DNA of 64,000 bases. Origin: Bacteroidota bacterium. GTDB lineage: Bacteria; Bacteroidota; Bacteroidia; Bacteroidales; JAAUTT01. A model generated the notes under the pieces. The model did not search any database. It saw only the letters and a list, made by a program, of their open reading frames with translations, and had not been told where the DNA came from. The DNA is taken from the NCBI GenBank assembly GCA_023429135.1, contig JAEYWD010000096.1, positions 47,676 through 111,675 of the forward strand, given 5' to 3'. Each line of letters opens with the position of its first letter. The first letter of the stretch is position 1. Positions 35,097-44,192 of this stretch are shown in pieces. The translations under genes and the position numbers were made by a program.

Positions 35097-35873
35097 TTAT
35101 TCCTGTAATTTGAAAATTACCGGAAGTGTAAATAACTGTTTTACAGGACGACCACCTTGCTTTGGAGGAGTCCATTTGGGAGAGGACTGTACAACGCGAA
35201 TAGCTTCCTGGTCGAGAGATGGGTCAACACCACGTAATACTTTGGCATCAACTACCTGACCTTTTGCATTTACCGCAAACTGTACATAAACTTTACCTGA
35301 GATACCATTCTCAACTGCAAGCTGAGGGTATTTAATATTCTGACCTACCCAGGAATTAAAGTTACTAAGGTCACCACCCTGGAATGTAGCTGGTTCTTCA
35401 ACCACAAGAAAGGCTGGCTCTTCTTTCTCAATAACTTCTTCTTTTTTCTCTTCTACGATGATTTCTGTTGGGGGAGCTTCGGCTACTGCTGCTTCGATGT
35501 TTTCTTCGAAAGTAGCAAGTTGAACTTCTTCCTTAACAGTATCAACAACCACCGGAGCCACGAATCTAACCTGAGCTTCGAGAGCGGCAGGAGGTGGTGG
35601 CGGGGGAGGAGGAGGAGGAGCATCTTCCAAATCTTCTAACTCAACAGTAACAGCTTTTTCGAGGAGCTTTTTCTGCTTGTTTTTGTTGTAATAGCTGTTA
35701 ATCAAGGGAACAACAACTGCAGATGAAACGATAAAGAAAGAAAGAAAAAAAGCTACCATGAGGTATTTTTTGTATCTTCTTCTTAAATCATAAGCTCCGT
35801 ATTCCTTGTTCCTATGGCTAAAAACTATTTCCTCAAAACTGTTTAATACTACGATGTCTTCTCTTGGCGACAT
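35097..35873 (-). CDS. tonB: TonB-family energy transducer, paralog 1 (operon copy)
   Basis: The 258-residue protein has the leader NSFEEIVFSHRNKEYGAYDL, a membrane segment (about 34-55), a run of ten prolines near residues 88-97, an acidic Glu/Val-rich linker, and a TonB_C domain ending GGRPVKQLFTLPVIFKLQ. It is the TonB of the complete exbB-exbD-exbD-tonB operon and is 18 bases after the second exbD. The long proline run should form the rigid part that spans the periplasm; the two downstream paralogs lack it. Confidence 0.95.
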   Translation of the reverse strand: MSPREDIVVLNSFEEIVFSHRNKEYGAYDLRRRYKKYLMVAFFLSFFIVSSAVVVPLINSYYNKNKQKKLLEKAVTVELEDLEDAPPPPPPPPPPAALEAQVRFVAPVVVDTVKEEVQLATFEENIEAAVAEAPPTEIIVEEKKEEVIEKEEPAFLVVEEPATFQGGDLSNFNSWVGQNIKYPQLAVENGISGKVYVQFAVNAKGQVVDAKVLRGVDPSLDQEAIRVVQSSPKWTPPKQGGRPVKQLFTLPVIFKLQE

Positions 35874-35891
35874 GATTTTTCTGTTTTAAGA

Positions 35892-36560
35892 TTATTGAAC
35901 TTCGACGTTTTTACCGGCAAGTGCATCGCTAAGCATTTTTTTCTCAACGAAGTTTAAATCAGAGACGGTATAGCGGGCTATGTTGGTAATAGACATCTCG
36001 TCCATTATATCAACAAAGTTTCCATAGGTAACCCCATCTGCGGCTTTGATAAACACAAATGGTCCGGTTTTATCAGCAGATCTGAATCGTTTTACCTGAC
36101 TTTTTATAGAGTCCTTTGGCTGATTGGATCTGTACTTTCCCAATCCTCTGCTTAAGCTGTCGTTGTAAAAATACACTTTTTCAAAAAGGTCCTTATTCCT
36201 TTCTAAAAGAACTTTGCGGATACCATCTTTACCATAGTTGGTTTTGATGAGCATGGGCAATACAGATTTAGTTGGGTCAGCCTTACCATTATAAAAAAAG
36301 ATCTGATCGTTTTCAGCTAAGATAACGTTTACAACACGACTATCGTCAATCTCGGGAGGAGGATCTTTAGACTTTTCTTTGCTGGGCATAACAATCTCCA
36401 TAATTTTCGGCTCGTTAAAAGCAGTTGTTAATATAAAGAATGTAAGCAAGAGACAAGCTAAGTCCACCATGGGAGTCATATCAATGTGGGTGCTGTGCTT
36501 TTTAGCACGGCGTTTGCCTTTTTTGTGCCCACCACTATCACTTTCAATAATTTCTGCCAT
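35892..36560 (-). CDS. exbD: ExbD/TolR-family protein, second copy
   Basis: The 222-residue protein has a lysine/arginine-rich N-terminus, the helix motif HIDMTPMVDLACLLLTFFIL with the proton-relay Asp, and a periplasmic domain. It follows the first exbD by three bases and precedes tonB. With the ExbB upstream it makes the proton-driven motor. Confidence 0.95.
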   Translation of the reverse strand: MAEIIESDSGGHKKGKRRAKKHSTHIDMTPMVDLACLLLTFFILTTAFNEPKIMEIVMPSKEKSKDPPPEIDDSRVVNVILAENDQIFFYNGKADPTKSVLPMLIKTNYGKDGIRKVLLERNKDLFEKVYFYNDSLSRGLGKYRSNQPKDSIKSQVKRFRSADKTGPFVFIKAADGVTYGNFVDIMDEMSITNIARYTVSDLNFVEKKMLSDALAGKNVEVQ

Positions 36561-36563
36561 GGC

Positions 36564-37193
36564 TTATTTCGTATTTTGAGGTTTAACTTCTACCTTTTCC
36601 AATGTAGATGTCAGGTTAAATCTATCTATTTTCTTATCCTGAACCATATCCATAACTTTCTTCACCACTTTGTAATCGCTTTCCGCATCACCTTTAATAG
36701 TAACTTCAGCAGCAGGATTAATATTACGGGCAAAGTGAATCCACATTACCAACTGATTATCCAGCGAATCCATAGGTATACCTGTTTGAAGGCCTTCCTT
36801 TTGACCACTTTCGGCATGTATCCATTGTTTAAGATTTTTAATGGGCATTCCGAATGATGCTAATCCTTCGAATTTTTTAATTTCCTCAGGTGTAAAGGGT
36901 ACGCGAAAATAATCTCCCATGTTTTTAATGAGCTTTGAACGTACGTGGCTGGTCGAATCCTCTCCATTGTCGATATTGAAAAACGCTTTATTGTCTTTCG
37001 AGACGTAAATGGTAAATACATTTATCTTAGGAGCAATAATCTCCGACGATGTACTTGGTGTGTCAACCTGCGCAGCTTCATCAGGGCGAAACGTTGCTGT
37101 TAAAATGAAGAAAGTAAGAAGAAGGAGGAATAAGTCCACCATCGGCGTCATGTCGATGTGTGGGGCTTTATGTGCAATTTTAAATTTTGACAT
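36564..37193 (-). CDS. exbD: ExbD/TolR-family protein, first copy
   Basis: The 209-residue protein shares the PHIDMTPMVDLFLLLLTFFIL helix but differs from the other two in the periplasmic part (INVFTIYVSKDNKAFFNIDN; ITIKGDAESDYKVVKKVMD). Two different ExbD proteins next to one ExbB are usual in Bacteroidota. It is 20 bases from exbB. Confidence 0.95.
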   Translation of the reverse strand: MSKFKIAHKAPHIDMTPMVDLFLLLLTFFILTATFRPDEAAQVDTPSTSSEIIAPKINVFTIYVSKDNKAFFNIDNGEDSTSHVRSKLIKNMGDYFRVPFTPEEIKKFEGLASFGMPIKNLKQWIHAESGQKEGLQTGIPMDSLDNQLVMWIHFARNINPAAEVTIKGDAESDYKVVKKVMDMVQDKKIDRFNLTSTLEKVEVKPQNTK

Positions 37194-37213
37194 ATTCTAA
37201 TCCCTTCTAATTG

Positions 37214-38032
37214 TTATTTCTTAAGAGTTGTAGCAAATGTTTGTGTTAAACTGAAAGCAGCTTCGTCGATTTTGTAAGTCATAGCATCGATTTTCGACGA
37301 GAAGAAGTTATAGAAAATGATTGCTATAGTTGAACCGGAAATACCAAAAGCTGTGTTAATAAGAGCTTCAGAAATACCGGTCGAAAGAGCTAATGCATCG
37401 GGAGCACCGGAAGTTGCCAATGCGCCGAATGCACGGATCATACCAATTACAGTTCCAATAAGACCTATAAGCACTGAGATTGAAGCAATAGTCGAAAGAA
37501 TTACAAGATTCTTGGAAAGAATAGGTAATTCAAGAGCTGTAGCTTCTTCCAATTCCTTCTGCATTGCAATAACTTTCTGGTCGTTAGGTAAAGTTGTGTC
37601 GTTTTGTAAACTTCTGTAGCGGTGTAAACCAGCTTTTAAAACGTTGGCTAACGAACCTCTCTGTTTGTCGCAAAGTTGAACTGCTTCTTCAATTTTGTCT
37701 TCTTTTAACAGGGTTTGTATGTTACGAACAAATGTGGCAAGTCTTCCTCTACCTTTTGCACGGGCTAAGGTGATCCATCTTTCTACAGTAAAAGTAAGTA
37801 ACACAAGAATTACGGTAATCAAAACTGGTACAATATATCCTCCTTTATAGATCATACCTAAATAATTCCCCTGAATCGGGTGACCTTTAGTGTTACCACC
37901 TTCGAAGTTAACAGGGTCGCCCATTACAAATAACCAAATAGAAACTCCCACGCCAAACGCTAAAATAATTACCGAGGCTGCAAAAATGGATTGCAAAGCT
38001 TCCTTTAAAGATTGATTTCCTTTATTACTCAT
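37214..38032 (-). CDS. exbB: ExbB/TolQ/MotA-family proton-channel protein
   Basis: The 272-residue protein has an extra N-terminal membrane segment (about 14-34), then the ExbB core: TM about 70-90, a cytoplasmic region with KGRGRLATFVRNIQ, and the last two segments with STIASISVLIGLIGTVIGMI and the conserved ALINTAFGI pair. It conducts the protons that power TonB. First of the motor genes, 48 bases from the TPR gene. Confidence 0.95.
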   Translation of the reverse strand: MSNKGNQSLKEALQSIFAASVIILAFGVGVSIWLFVMGDPVNFEGGNTKGHPIQGNYLGMIYKGGYIVPVLITVILVLLTFTVERWITLARAKGRGRLATFVRNIQTLLKEDKIEEAVQLCDKQRGSLANVLKAGLHRYRSLQNDTTLPNDQKVIAMQKELEEATALELPILSKNLVILSTIASISVLIGLIGTVIGMIRAFGALATSGAPDALALSTGISEALINTAFGISGSTIAIIFYNFFSSKIDAMTYKIDEAAFSLTQTFATTLKK

Positions 38033-38080
38033 ACCAAATTAATTTTAAAAAAGATTAAACATTTATTATCATTAGTTACT

Positions 38081-39907
38081 TTAGTTACCACCTAAATTTT
38101 TGATCATATTTATTTGCTTCTGGATATTGTTAATAGCATTAATGGTAGTTTTATTACCCGGATCTAATTTTAACAATTCCTGGAACATACTTTTAGCTTG
38201 TTCCCATCTGCCTGTTCCACCTGAGTTTGGAGCAAGGTCGGTATAAAGAGAGGCAAGACCGCCGTAGGCAACTTTCAACCACTCTTTATTACTGGGATCT
38301 AAAGCTATGATTTTTTTATAGTAATCTTCACTTTGTATTTTGGCACCTTTGTCATCGCCATAAAGATAAAAAGAAGCCATATATTTATAAGCATCAAATA
38401 ATTCTTTAGAATACTTTTTAGGATCGGTGTTACCCAATGCAATTACAGCTTCATATTTGGGCTTTGCAAGTCCTAATTTAGATTCAGGATCCTGATTGGC
38501 ATATGCGTTGGCAGACCTGATAAGAGCTTCCATGTTTTTGGGATCGGCGGCGACTATTTTATCGTATGTTTCACCTGCTTTTACAAAATCTTTGATATTC
38601 ATATAAGCTCTTCCTAACTGCATCAGGTCGAATGTGGTGGCGGTACCTGCAGCAACCTTCTTGTTGAAGGTGTTAATTGCATTTTGATAATCCTCAATGT
38701 ACATATACGATGCGCCAATTTCGGTAATCAGGTTCTCGTCTTTTGTCATTTCGTAGGATTTATATACCATTTCAACTCCTTTTGAGATGGAGGCAGAGTC
38801 TTTTTTCAATTTAATGAGAGTACGGCCGTAATACAAATAGTCTCTTGGAGTAATGCTGCTTGGTTTTGCATTGGCAAAGAAGGCAGACATGAACTTTTCA
38901 GCTTCTTCATAGTCCGGATTTTTCTTATCGAAGCTAGAATAACCAGCAACGCGGTTCAGGTAATTTCTTGTGTTGTCAAGGGCCTGGATCTCTTTTATTA
39001 CTGTAATTGCTTCTTCGTAATCCTTGGTTTTGAAAAGAGAACCTACATAACTCACCTTTGCGGGGATATTGTTGCCTGATAAAGCTAAATATTTTCTGAA
39101 GTTTTCTTTCGCTAACTGGTATTTGCCGGCAATACTCCACAACTCCCCATAACTTCTGTAAACCGATGCATTGGTAGAGTCGATTTCTTTTGCCTGATCG
39201 TAATAACTGCGGCTTAAATCGTAGTTTTTTGCAGCAAGATATAAGTCTCCTTTTCTGATTAAAGGCAACGGAGATTTATCGTTAAGTGATTCAGCGGCGC
39301 TGTAATTTTGAATTGCATTGGAACCATCCTTGCGGTCAAGGTATATATCGCCTGCCTGCATGGCTACTTCGAAGCTTTGGGGTGCAATTTCTTTGGCTTT
39401 GGCTATATAATTAGTAGCAGCCTGAAATTTTTTATTGTTTCCTAACATACATGCAAAAGCCATTTTTACATATGTCAACCCATGCATTTCGGTGTATTTT
39501 TTCTTGTTTTTAGGGAACTTAATTAAAGCTCTCTGGAAATATGCACTAGCACCTGCTGTATCGTTTTCGCAAAGTTGTTTAACCATACCCAAACCAACAA
39601 AGTTGAGAAGATACATTGAGTCCTTCTGTAAACCAGTTTCGAAGGCTTTTTTCGAATCGGTACAAACGTCGCTTATGGAGTTTGAAAGAGAGTCAGCTAA
39701 GTACTCACGGATAATTGTTTGCCCCAGATAATAATAGGCGCTGGCGTTGTTTGGTTCGCTTTGAATGATTTTATTGAGCAATTCTTTTGCATCATCAAAT
39801 CTTTCAGCTAAAGCATAATTTCTGGCTGTTTCAAGATTTTGCCCAAAAATGTTGGTAATCCCTAAAAAGAAAATTACTACAACTGTAGCTAGTTTAATCC
39901 TCACCAT
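38081..39907 (-). CDS. Secreted tetratricopeptide-repeat protein
   Basis: The 608-residue protein has a signal peptide (1-22) and about 12-14 TPR units, for example ALAERFDDAKELLNKIIQSE, ASAYYYLGQTIIREYL and PASFEVAMQAGDIYLDRKDG-like helical pairs. TPR proteins act as protein-binding scaffolds; in Bacteroidota this gene commonly accompanies exbB/exbD/tonB and a PstS-like protein. It probably assists TonB-complex assembly or peptidoglycan contact, which is inference from the neighbourhood. Confidence 0.9.
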   Translation of the reverse strand: MVRIKLATVVVIFFLGITNIFGQNLETARNYALAERFDDAKELLNKIIQSEPNNASAYYYLGQTIIREYLADSLSNSISDVCTDSKKAFETGLQKDSMYLLNFVGLGMVKQLCENDTAGASAYFQRALIKFPKNKKKYTEMHGLTYVKMAFACMLGNNKKFQAATNYIAKAKEIAPQSFEVAMQAGDIYLDRKDGSNAIQNYSAAESLNDKSPLPLIRKGDLYLAAKNYDLSRSYYDQAKEIDSTNASVYRSYGELWSIAGKYQLAKENFRKYLALSGNNIPAKVSYVGSLFKTKDYEEAITVIKEIQALDNTRNYLNRVAGYSSFDKKNPDYEEAEKFMSAFFANAKPSSITPRDYLYYGRTLIKLKKDSASISKGVEMVYKSYEMTKDENLITEIGASYMYIEDYQNAINTFNKKVAAGTATTFDLMQLGRAYMNIKDFVKAGETYDKIVAADPKNMEALIRSANAYANQDPESKLGLAKPKYEAVIALGNTDPKKYSKELFDAYKYMASFYLYGDDKGAKIQSEDYYKKIIALDPSNKEWLKVAYGGLASLYTDLAPNSGGTGRWEQAKSMFQELLKLDPGNKTTINAINNIQKQINMIKNLGGN

Positions 39908-39937
39908 AATTAGTTAAATATAGAATTAGTAAAAAAA

Positions 39938-40870
39938 TTATTCACTTGCAACTTTCACAAACCGAATTGGCATCGTTGCCGGTACCAGCTTCGATTTTAG
40001 AATTATTCTCTGACCCTGATCCCCTGCCATGAAGGATGCAAAACCCGATCCAAGTCCCGAAAAAGTTTCGCGGCTAATATAATACACTTCTCTGACAAAT
40101 GGATAAGATTGATCTGCAATATATGCCTGAAATGGTTTAACAAATGTTTCTTCGTCATAAACAGGACTTACTGCCACAACCTTAACTTTTTGCAGGAAGG
40201 TGTGCGAAATTGAATCGTGTTTATCACTGATCCAATTAACACTTACTACCCCGATAGCGTTCGTATGTTTTTCAACATAATTTATTACTTCAGCATTGGT
40301 GGACACAGCCTGACAATAAGCGGGAAGCGAATCTTTGATGCTGAATCTTTCCATCAGATAGCGAACATTCCCTGATTTTTTATTATCAAAAACTACTCTG
40401 ATATCCTGCAATGGGGATGTATTATTTATTTTTTTCCAGGTGTCATTTTCACCGGTGAAGATTTTCTTGATCTGAATGAAAGAAAGCGCTGAATCGGCAT
40501 TCTGGTTATTTACAATAAAAGCCAGCCCATCGTAAGCAATTTTTGTTGCCCTGGGAACATATTGCTGACTGTTCAGATATTCTTTCTCTTTTTCGTTTAA
40601 TGGGCGGTTAATTACAATGTTTTTTAAAGAATCCTTTAAAAACAGTTCAATAATTTCCTGCTCGTTAGAATAGATCGGATTTATTTTTGCGTATTTGTAA
40701 ATGGTCTGAAAGGTATAAATCTCAGTATCCAAAAGAAGTTGATATGATTCATCTACTCCTATTTTAATATTTCCTTTAGTGGGAGTTTCGTCGCTTTGTT
40801 TAGGTCCGCGGGCACAAGAAAACAAGAGTGGCAATGCCAGTGAAATGAACAACAATTTACTCAGCCTCAT
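39938..40870 (-). CDS. PstS-like periplasmic-binding lipoprotein
   Basis: The 310-residue protein has a lipobox LLFSC19 and the PBP-like-2 (PstS) fold: IKIGVDESYQLLLDTEIYTF, an ITRP-like strand, IAYDGLAFIVN, IKKIFTGENDTWKKIN and GLGSGFASFMAGDQGQ-like terminal turns. No pst permease genes are present. It overlaps the small membrane gene by 14 bases and precedes the TPR gene by 30, as in other Bacteroidota TonB loci. Phosphate binding is not assured. Confidence 0.88.
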   Translation of the reverse strand: MRLSKLLFISLALPLLFSCARGPKQSDETPTKGNIKIGVDESYQLLLDTEIYTFQTIYKYAKINPIYSNEQEIIELFLKDSLKNIVINRPLNEKEKEYLNSQQYVPRATKIAYDGLAFIVNNQNADSALSFIQIKKIFTGENDTWKKINNTSPLQDIRVVFDNKKSGNVRYLMERFSIKDSLPAYCQAVSTNAEVINYVEKHTNAIGVVSVNWISDKHDSISHTFLQKVKVVAVSPVYDEETFVKPFQAYIADQSYPFVREVYYISRETFSGLGSGFASFMAGDQGQRIILKSKLVPATMPIRFVKVASE

Positions 40871-41072
40871 GATTATTAGTGTTAAGCTTGTTTATAAGTG
40901 ATATTATTCGTATCAAACCATATGCCAAAAGGATAACCCCTACTACTTTTTTCATTTCTACCGGAATGTATACAAATAGGTCTGTAAATAGCAATACCGA
41001 TCCAAAAATGAGGAACAAGCTGCTGATAGCAAAGCTTAATAGTACTAATATCTTATTAAAATCGAGCTTCAT
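40857..41072 (-). CDS. Small two-helix membrane protein
   Basis: From the ATG at 41072 the protein has 71 residues; an upstream ATG at 41114 precedes the -7 box and is rejected. Two hydrophobic helices (about 9-30 and 42-60) and a charged tail NKLNTNNHEAE are visible. It is the first gene of the TonB operon (promoter at 41085-41092) and overlaps the PstS-like gene by 14 bases. Function unknown. Confidence 0.7.
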   Translation of the reverse strand: MKLDFNKILVLLSFAISSLFLIFGSVLLFTDLFVYIPVEMKKVVGVILLAYGLIRIISLINKLNTNNHEAE

Positions 41073-41084
41073 TTTTAACGCGAA

Positions 41085-41092
41085 CAAATGTA
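41085..41092 (-). promoter_or_regulatory. -7 box of the TonB operon (TACATTTG on the minus strand)
   Basis: Fits TAnnTTTG and lies 13 bases before the ATG at 41072. Confidence 0.5.
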
Positions 41093-41343
41093 TATAAAAA
41101 TTAATTACAATCAAATCAATTATTTATATGTAATATCCTCTGCTTTGAAAAGTTTCGAATTTACACTTTATTTAAAATTATTGTTAAAAAATAGCAGAAA
41201 AAATCACGTTTAATTTGTTTTAGATTTACTTGTTAAAAAATAAGTAATAATCTATTTTGTTGCATTAACAAGAAAATTATTGAATTACTGAATTATATGT
41301 TTTAGTTTATCATTAATAACAGTTAATGCATGTCATAGTTTTA

Positions 41344-41351
41344 TATATTTG
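41344..41351 (+). promoter_or_regulatory. -7 box (TATATTTG) of the small lipoprotein gene
   Basis: Fits TAnnTTTG, 89 bases upstream of the ATG at 41440. The AT-rich gap before it holds two copies of TTGTTAAAAAATA (about 41180 and 41230). Confidence 0.45.
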
Positions 41352-41439
41352 GTCGTTTATGAGATTTTTACTGTTGATAATTTATTCAAAATATTTATAT
41401 TCACATAGCTAAATAATTACTAATCTAACCTTTCATTCT

Positions 41440-41865
41440 ATGAAAAAGCTCACAACACAAGTTGTTTTTTTGATGTTACCGGTTGCAATTATGTTTTTCG
41501 AAGGATGTTCTTCTTCCAAGAAAACAGCTTCTGCCCCTGCATCTACCGCACAAACACTTCCTGTAGCTACTGTTACCGGATCGTATATTGGGACTTGGAA
41601 TTTTACCGTAACGGGTACACCTGATGGCGATACCAAAGGGGAAATGATTATTTCTCAGGCCGGAGATATTCTTAAAGGAATGATAGGCTCAGCAGGTGGT
41701 CAATCGGAAATCAAAGACCTGAAAATTGTAAATAATGTTTTAACTGGTTTGTTCGACTATGATGGCATGTCGATTAACATGACCGGAACTTTCAATGGAA
41801 ATTCTTTTGAAGGAAAAGTTGATGCGCAGGGTTATACTTTCCCTTTGACTGCCACTAAAAAATAG
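41440..41865 (+). CDS. Small lipoprotein of unknown function
   Basis: The 141-residue protein has a lipobox MFFEGC23 followed by SSSKK, a flexible Ala/Thr/Pro linker (to about 45), and a compact beta-rich domain (GSYIGTWNFTVTGTPDGD, GEMIISQAGDILKGMIG, GLFDYDGMSINMTGTFNGN) reminiscent of a small lipocalin-like barrel. No partner; ends in a long hairpin terminator. Confidence 0.7.
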   Translation: MKKLTTQVVFLMLPVAIMFFEGCSSSKKTASAPASTAQTLPVATVTGSYIGTWNFTVTGTPDGDTKGEMIISQAGDILKGMIGSAGGQSEIKDLKIVNNVLTGLFDYDGMSINMTGTFNGNSFEGKVDAQGYTFPLTATKK

Positions 41866-41877
41866 ATTTAAAAACAA

Positions 41878-41926
41878 AAAGTCAATTATTTGCTGCTTCA
41901 GAAGAAGTTGACAAATAATTGACTTT
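41878..41926. terminator. Long hairpin between convergent genes
   Basis: AAAGTCAATTATTTG is exactly complementary to CAAATAATTGACTTT (15 bp) around a 19-base loop with a minor inner stem. It should end transcription from both sides. Confidence 0.8.
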
Positions 41927-41970
41927 AAACAAATTTATCAGAAACAGCTCCAATAAATTTGCTTTTTCTT

Positions 41971-44073
41971 TTAATTTAACCCTCTTCGTTTCAGCAGAGG
42001 TTCAATTACCGGTTCTTTACCCCGGAATTGTACGTAAAGCTTCAATAAATCATCGGTTCCGCTTTTAGCAAGGATGTTGTTTCTAAAAGCCTCGGCTGTA
42101 GCTTTGTTAAAAATACCCTTTTCTTTGAATGCTTCAAAAGCATCGGCATCAAGCATCTCTGCCCAGATATAACCATAATATCCCGCTGAGTACCCTCCAC
42201 TGAAAATATGCTGGTAGTAAGTGCTTCTGTATCGACTAACTATTTCGGGAATTAATCCAAGTTTATCCAATACTTGCTTTTCGAAGTTTATAACATCAAA
42301 GTTCTGTGGCATCGAGGTTAAGGTATGATAATGCATGTCGAGAAATGATGCTGCGAGGTATTCGGTGGTCGCAAAGCCCTGATTAAAGTGACCGCTTTTT
42401 ACAATTTTTTCAACCAGATCTTTGGGAATAACTTCTCCTGTTTTATAATGTTTGGCGTAGATGTTCAAAACTTCAGGTTCAACAGCCCAGTTTTCCATAA
42501 TCTGGGAGGGTAGTTCAACAAAGTCGGGAGGAACCGGAAGTCCGGGGTAGGTGGCATCGTAAAGCAAATAATTGAGTCCATGGCCAAATTCGTGAAAAAA
42601 GGTCGATACCTCGTCGAATGTTAGCAATGATGATGTATTGCCTGTCGGTTTCGAAAAATTACAAACTATGGAAACAACAGGATCGATTTTTTTGTCATAT
42701 TTTTTGTATTCGCTGCGGAATGTTGTCATCCAGGCTCCCCCTCTTTTGCTTGCGCGTGGGTGCATGTCGAGATAAAGAATACCTTGATGTTTCCCTGTTG
42801 AATCGGTTACTTGGTAAACAGTAACATCGGGATGGTATTTCGGAACGTCTTTCAGTTCTTTGAAACTTAAACCATAGAGTTTATTCGAAACTGCGAAAAT
42901 TCCTTCTCTTACATTGTCGAGTTTGAAATAGGGCTTTACCTGCGATTCATCAATGTCGTATTTTAATTTGCGCTGCTTCTCGGCATAATAGCGCCAGTCC
43001 CATGCTTCCAGCTTAAAATTGTCTCCTTCTTTTTTAATAACATCCTGAAGTTCGGCGATTTCTCTTTTTGCTACCGGAAGTGTTGCTTTCCATAATTTAT
43101 TTAACAGGTCGAAAACCTTTTCCGGAGTTTTAGCCATCGTTTCAGCCAGAACGTATTCAGCAATATTATTATAGCCAAGAAGTTTAGCTTTTTCGATACG
43201 CAACTCCAGAATTTTAGCTATGTTTTTCTTATTGTCGAGAGAGTCGTTATTGTTGCCGCGATTTATGTATGCCTGTTGAATTTGTTTCCGCAATTCGCGA
43301 TTTGATGCATATTGCAGGAAAGGCATTACGCTGGGATTATGCAGTGTGAATACCCATTTCCCTTCGAGATTATTTTCTTTTGCTGCTTCGGCAGCACCGT
43401 CCACCACAGTTTGAGGAAGACCCGCAAGGTCTTCTTTTTTATCGATGATTAGCTTATACCCGTTATTTTCGGCTAAAACATTTTGCCCGAATTTTAGTGA
43501 AAGGAGGGAGAGTTCGGAATTTATCTTTTTCAGTCTTTCTTTTTGCTCGATAGGCAGGTTAACACCGGAACGGATAAAGCTGCGGTATGTAAAACCAAGT
43601 AAAGTGTTTTGTTCCGGGTTGAGATTCAAGGACTCTTTCTTTTCAAAAATTTCTTTTACACGACTGAAAAGTTTTTCATTCATGAAAAGCTCATCGTAAA
43701 AAGCTGAAATTTTAGGAGAAATGTTTTCTGCTATCTTTTGAAGTGTATCGTTTGTATTCGCTTCATTCAAATTTGAGAAAACTGAATAAACTTCGGTAAG
43801 TAAAATTCCGCTGTACGAAATAGCCTCAACCGTATTTTCGAAAGTGGCCAGAGCGTTGTTATTTGCAATGGAATCGATTTCGAGCTTTGCCAGTTCAATT
43901 GCCGAATCAATTGCAGGTTCGTAATGTTCTGCCTTGATCCGATCAAACGGTGGTACCTGAAAAGGAGTGCTAAAGGCTGTTAATAAAGGATTTTCCATCT
44001 TAACTTGTTTTGTGTCGTTACATGAAACAACAAAGATGGCCAGAATTGATAATGAGAACAAAATTTTTTTCAT
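41971..44073 (-). CDS. dcp: M3-family zinc oligopeptidase lipoprotein (Dcp-like)
   Basis: The 700-residue protein has a lipobox FVVSC18 and the thimet-oligopeptidase fold. The zinc site is H-E-F-G-H in FFHEFGHGLNYL near residue 490, followed by the third ligand in ENWAVEPE. A C-terminal region has QHIFSGGYSAGYYGYIWAE, the usual M3 end. Such peptidyl-dipeptidases remove dipeptides from the C-terminus of short peptides. It stands alone, convergent with the lipoprotein gene. Confidence 0.93.
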   Translation of the reverse strand: MKKILFSLSILAIFVVSCNDTKQVKMENPLLTAFSTPFQVPPFDRIKAEHYEPAIDSAIELAKLEIDSIANNNALATFENTVEAISYSGILLTEVYSVFSNLNEANTNDTLQKIAENISPKISAFYDELFMNEKLFSRVKEIFEKKESLNLNPEQNTLLGFTYRSFIRSGVNLPIEQKERLKKINSELSLLSLKFGQNVLAENNGYKLIIDKKEDLAGLPQTVVDGAAEAAKENNLEGKWVFTLHNPSVMPFLQYASNRELRKQIQQAYINRGNNNDSLDNKKNIAKILELRIEKAKLLGYNNIAEYVLAETMAKTPEKVFDLLNKLWKATLPVAKREIAELQDVIKKEGDNFKLEAWDWRYYAEKQRKLKYDIDESQVKPYFKLDNVREGIFAVSNKLYGLSFKELKDVPKYHPDVTVYQVTDSTGKHQGILYLDMHPRASKRGGAWMTTFRSEYKKYDKKIDPVVSIVCNFSKPTGNTSSLLTFDEVSTFFHEFGHGLNYLLYDATYPGLPVPPDFVELPSQIMENWAVEPEVLNIYAKHYKTGEVIPKDLVEKIVKSGHFNQGFATTEYLAASFLDMHYHTLTSMPQNFDVINFEKQVLDKLGLIPEIVSRYRSTYYQHIFSGGYSAGYYGYIWAEMLDADAFEAFKEKGIFNKATAEAFRNNILAKSGTDDLLKLYVQFRGKEPVIEPLLKRRGLN

Positions 44074-44192
44074 GTTGCAGTTTGTTATTTAGCCCGAAAA
44101 ATATGGCTCATCTTAATTATCAAAAATGATTAATTGCATGTTTCTTAATTTTATTTTAATCTTGATAAATGTTTATCTTATCTGTTTAACAA

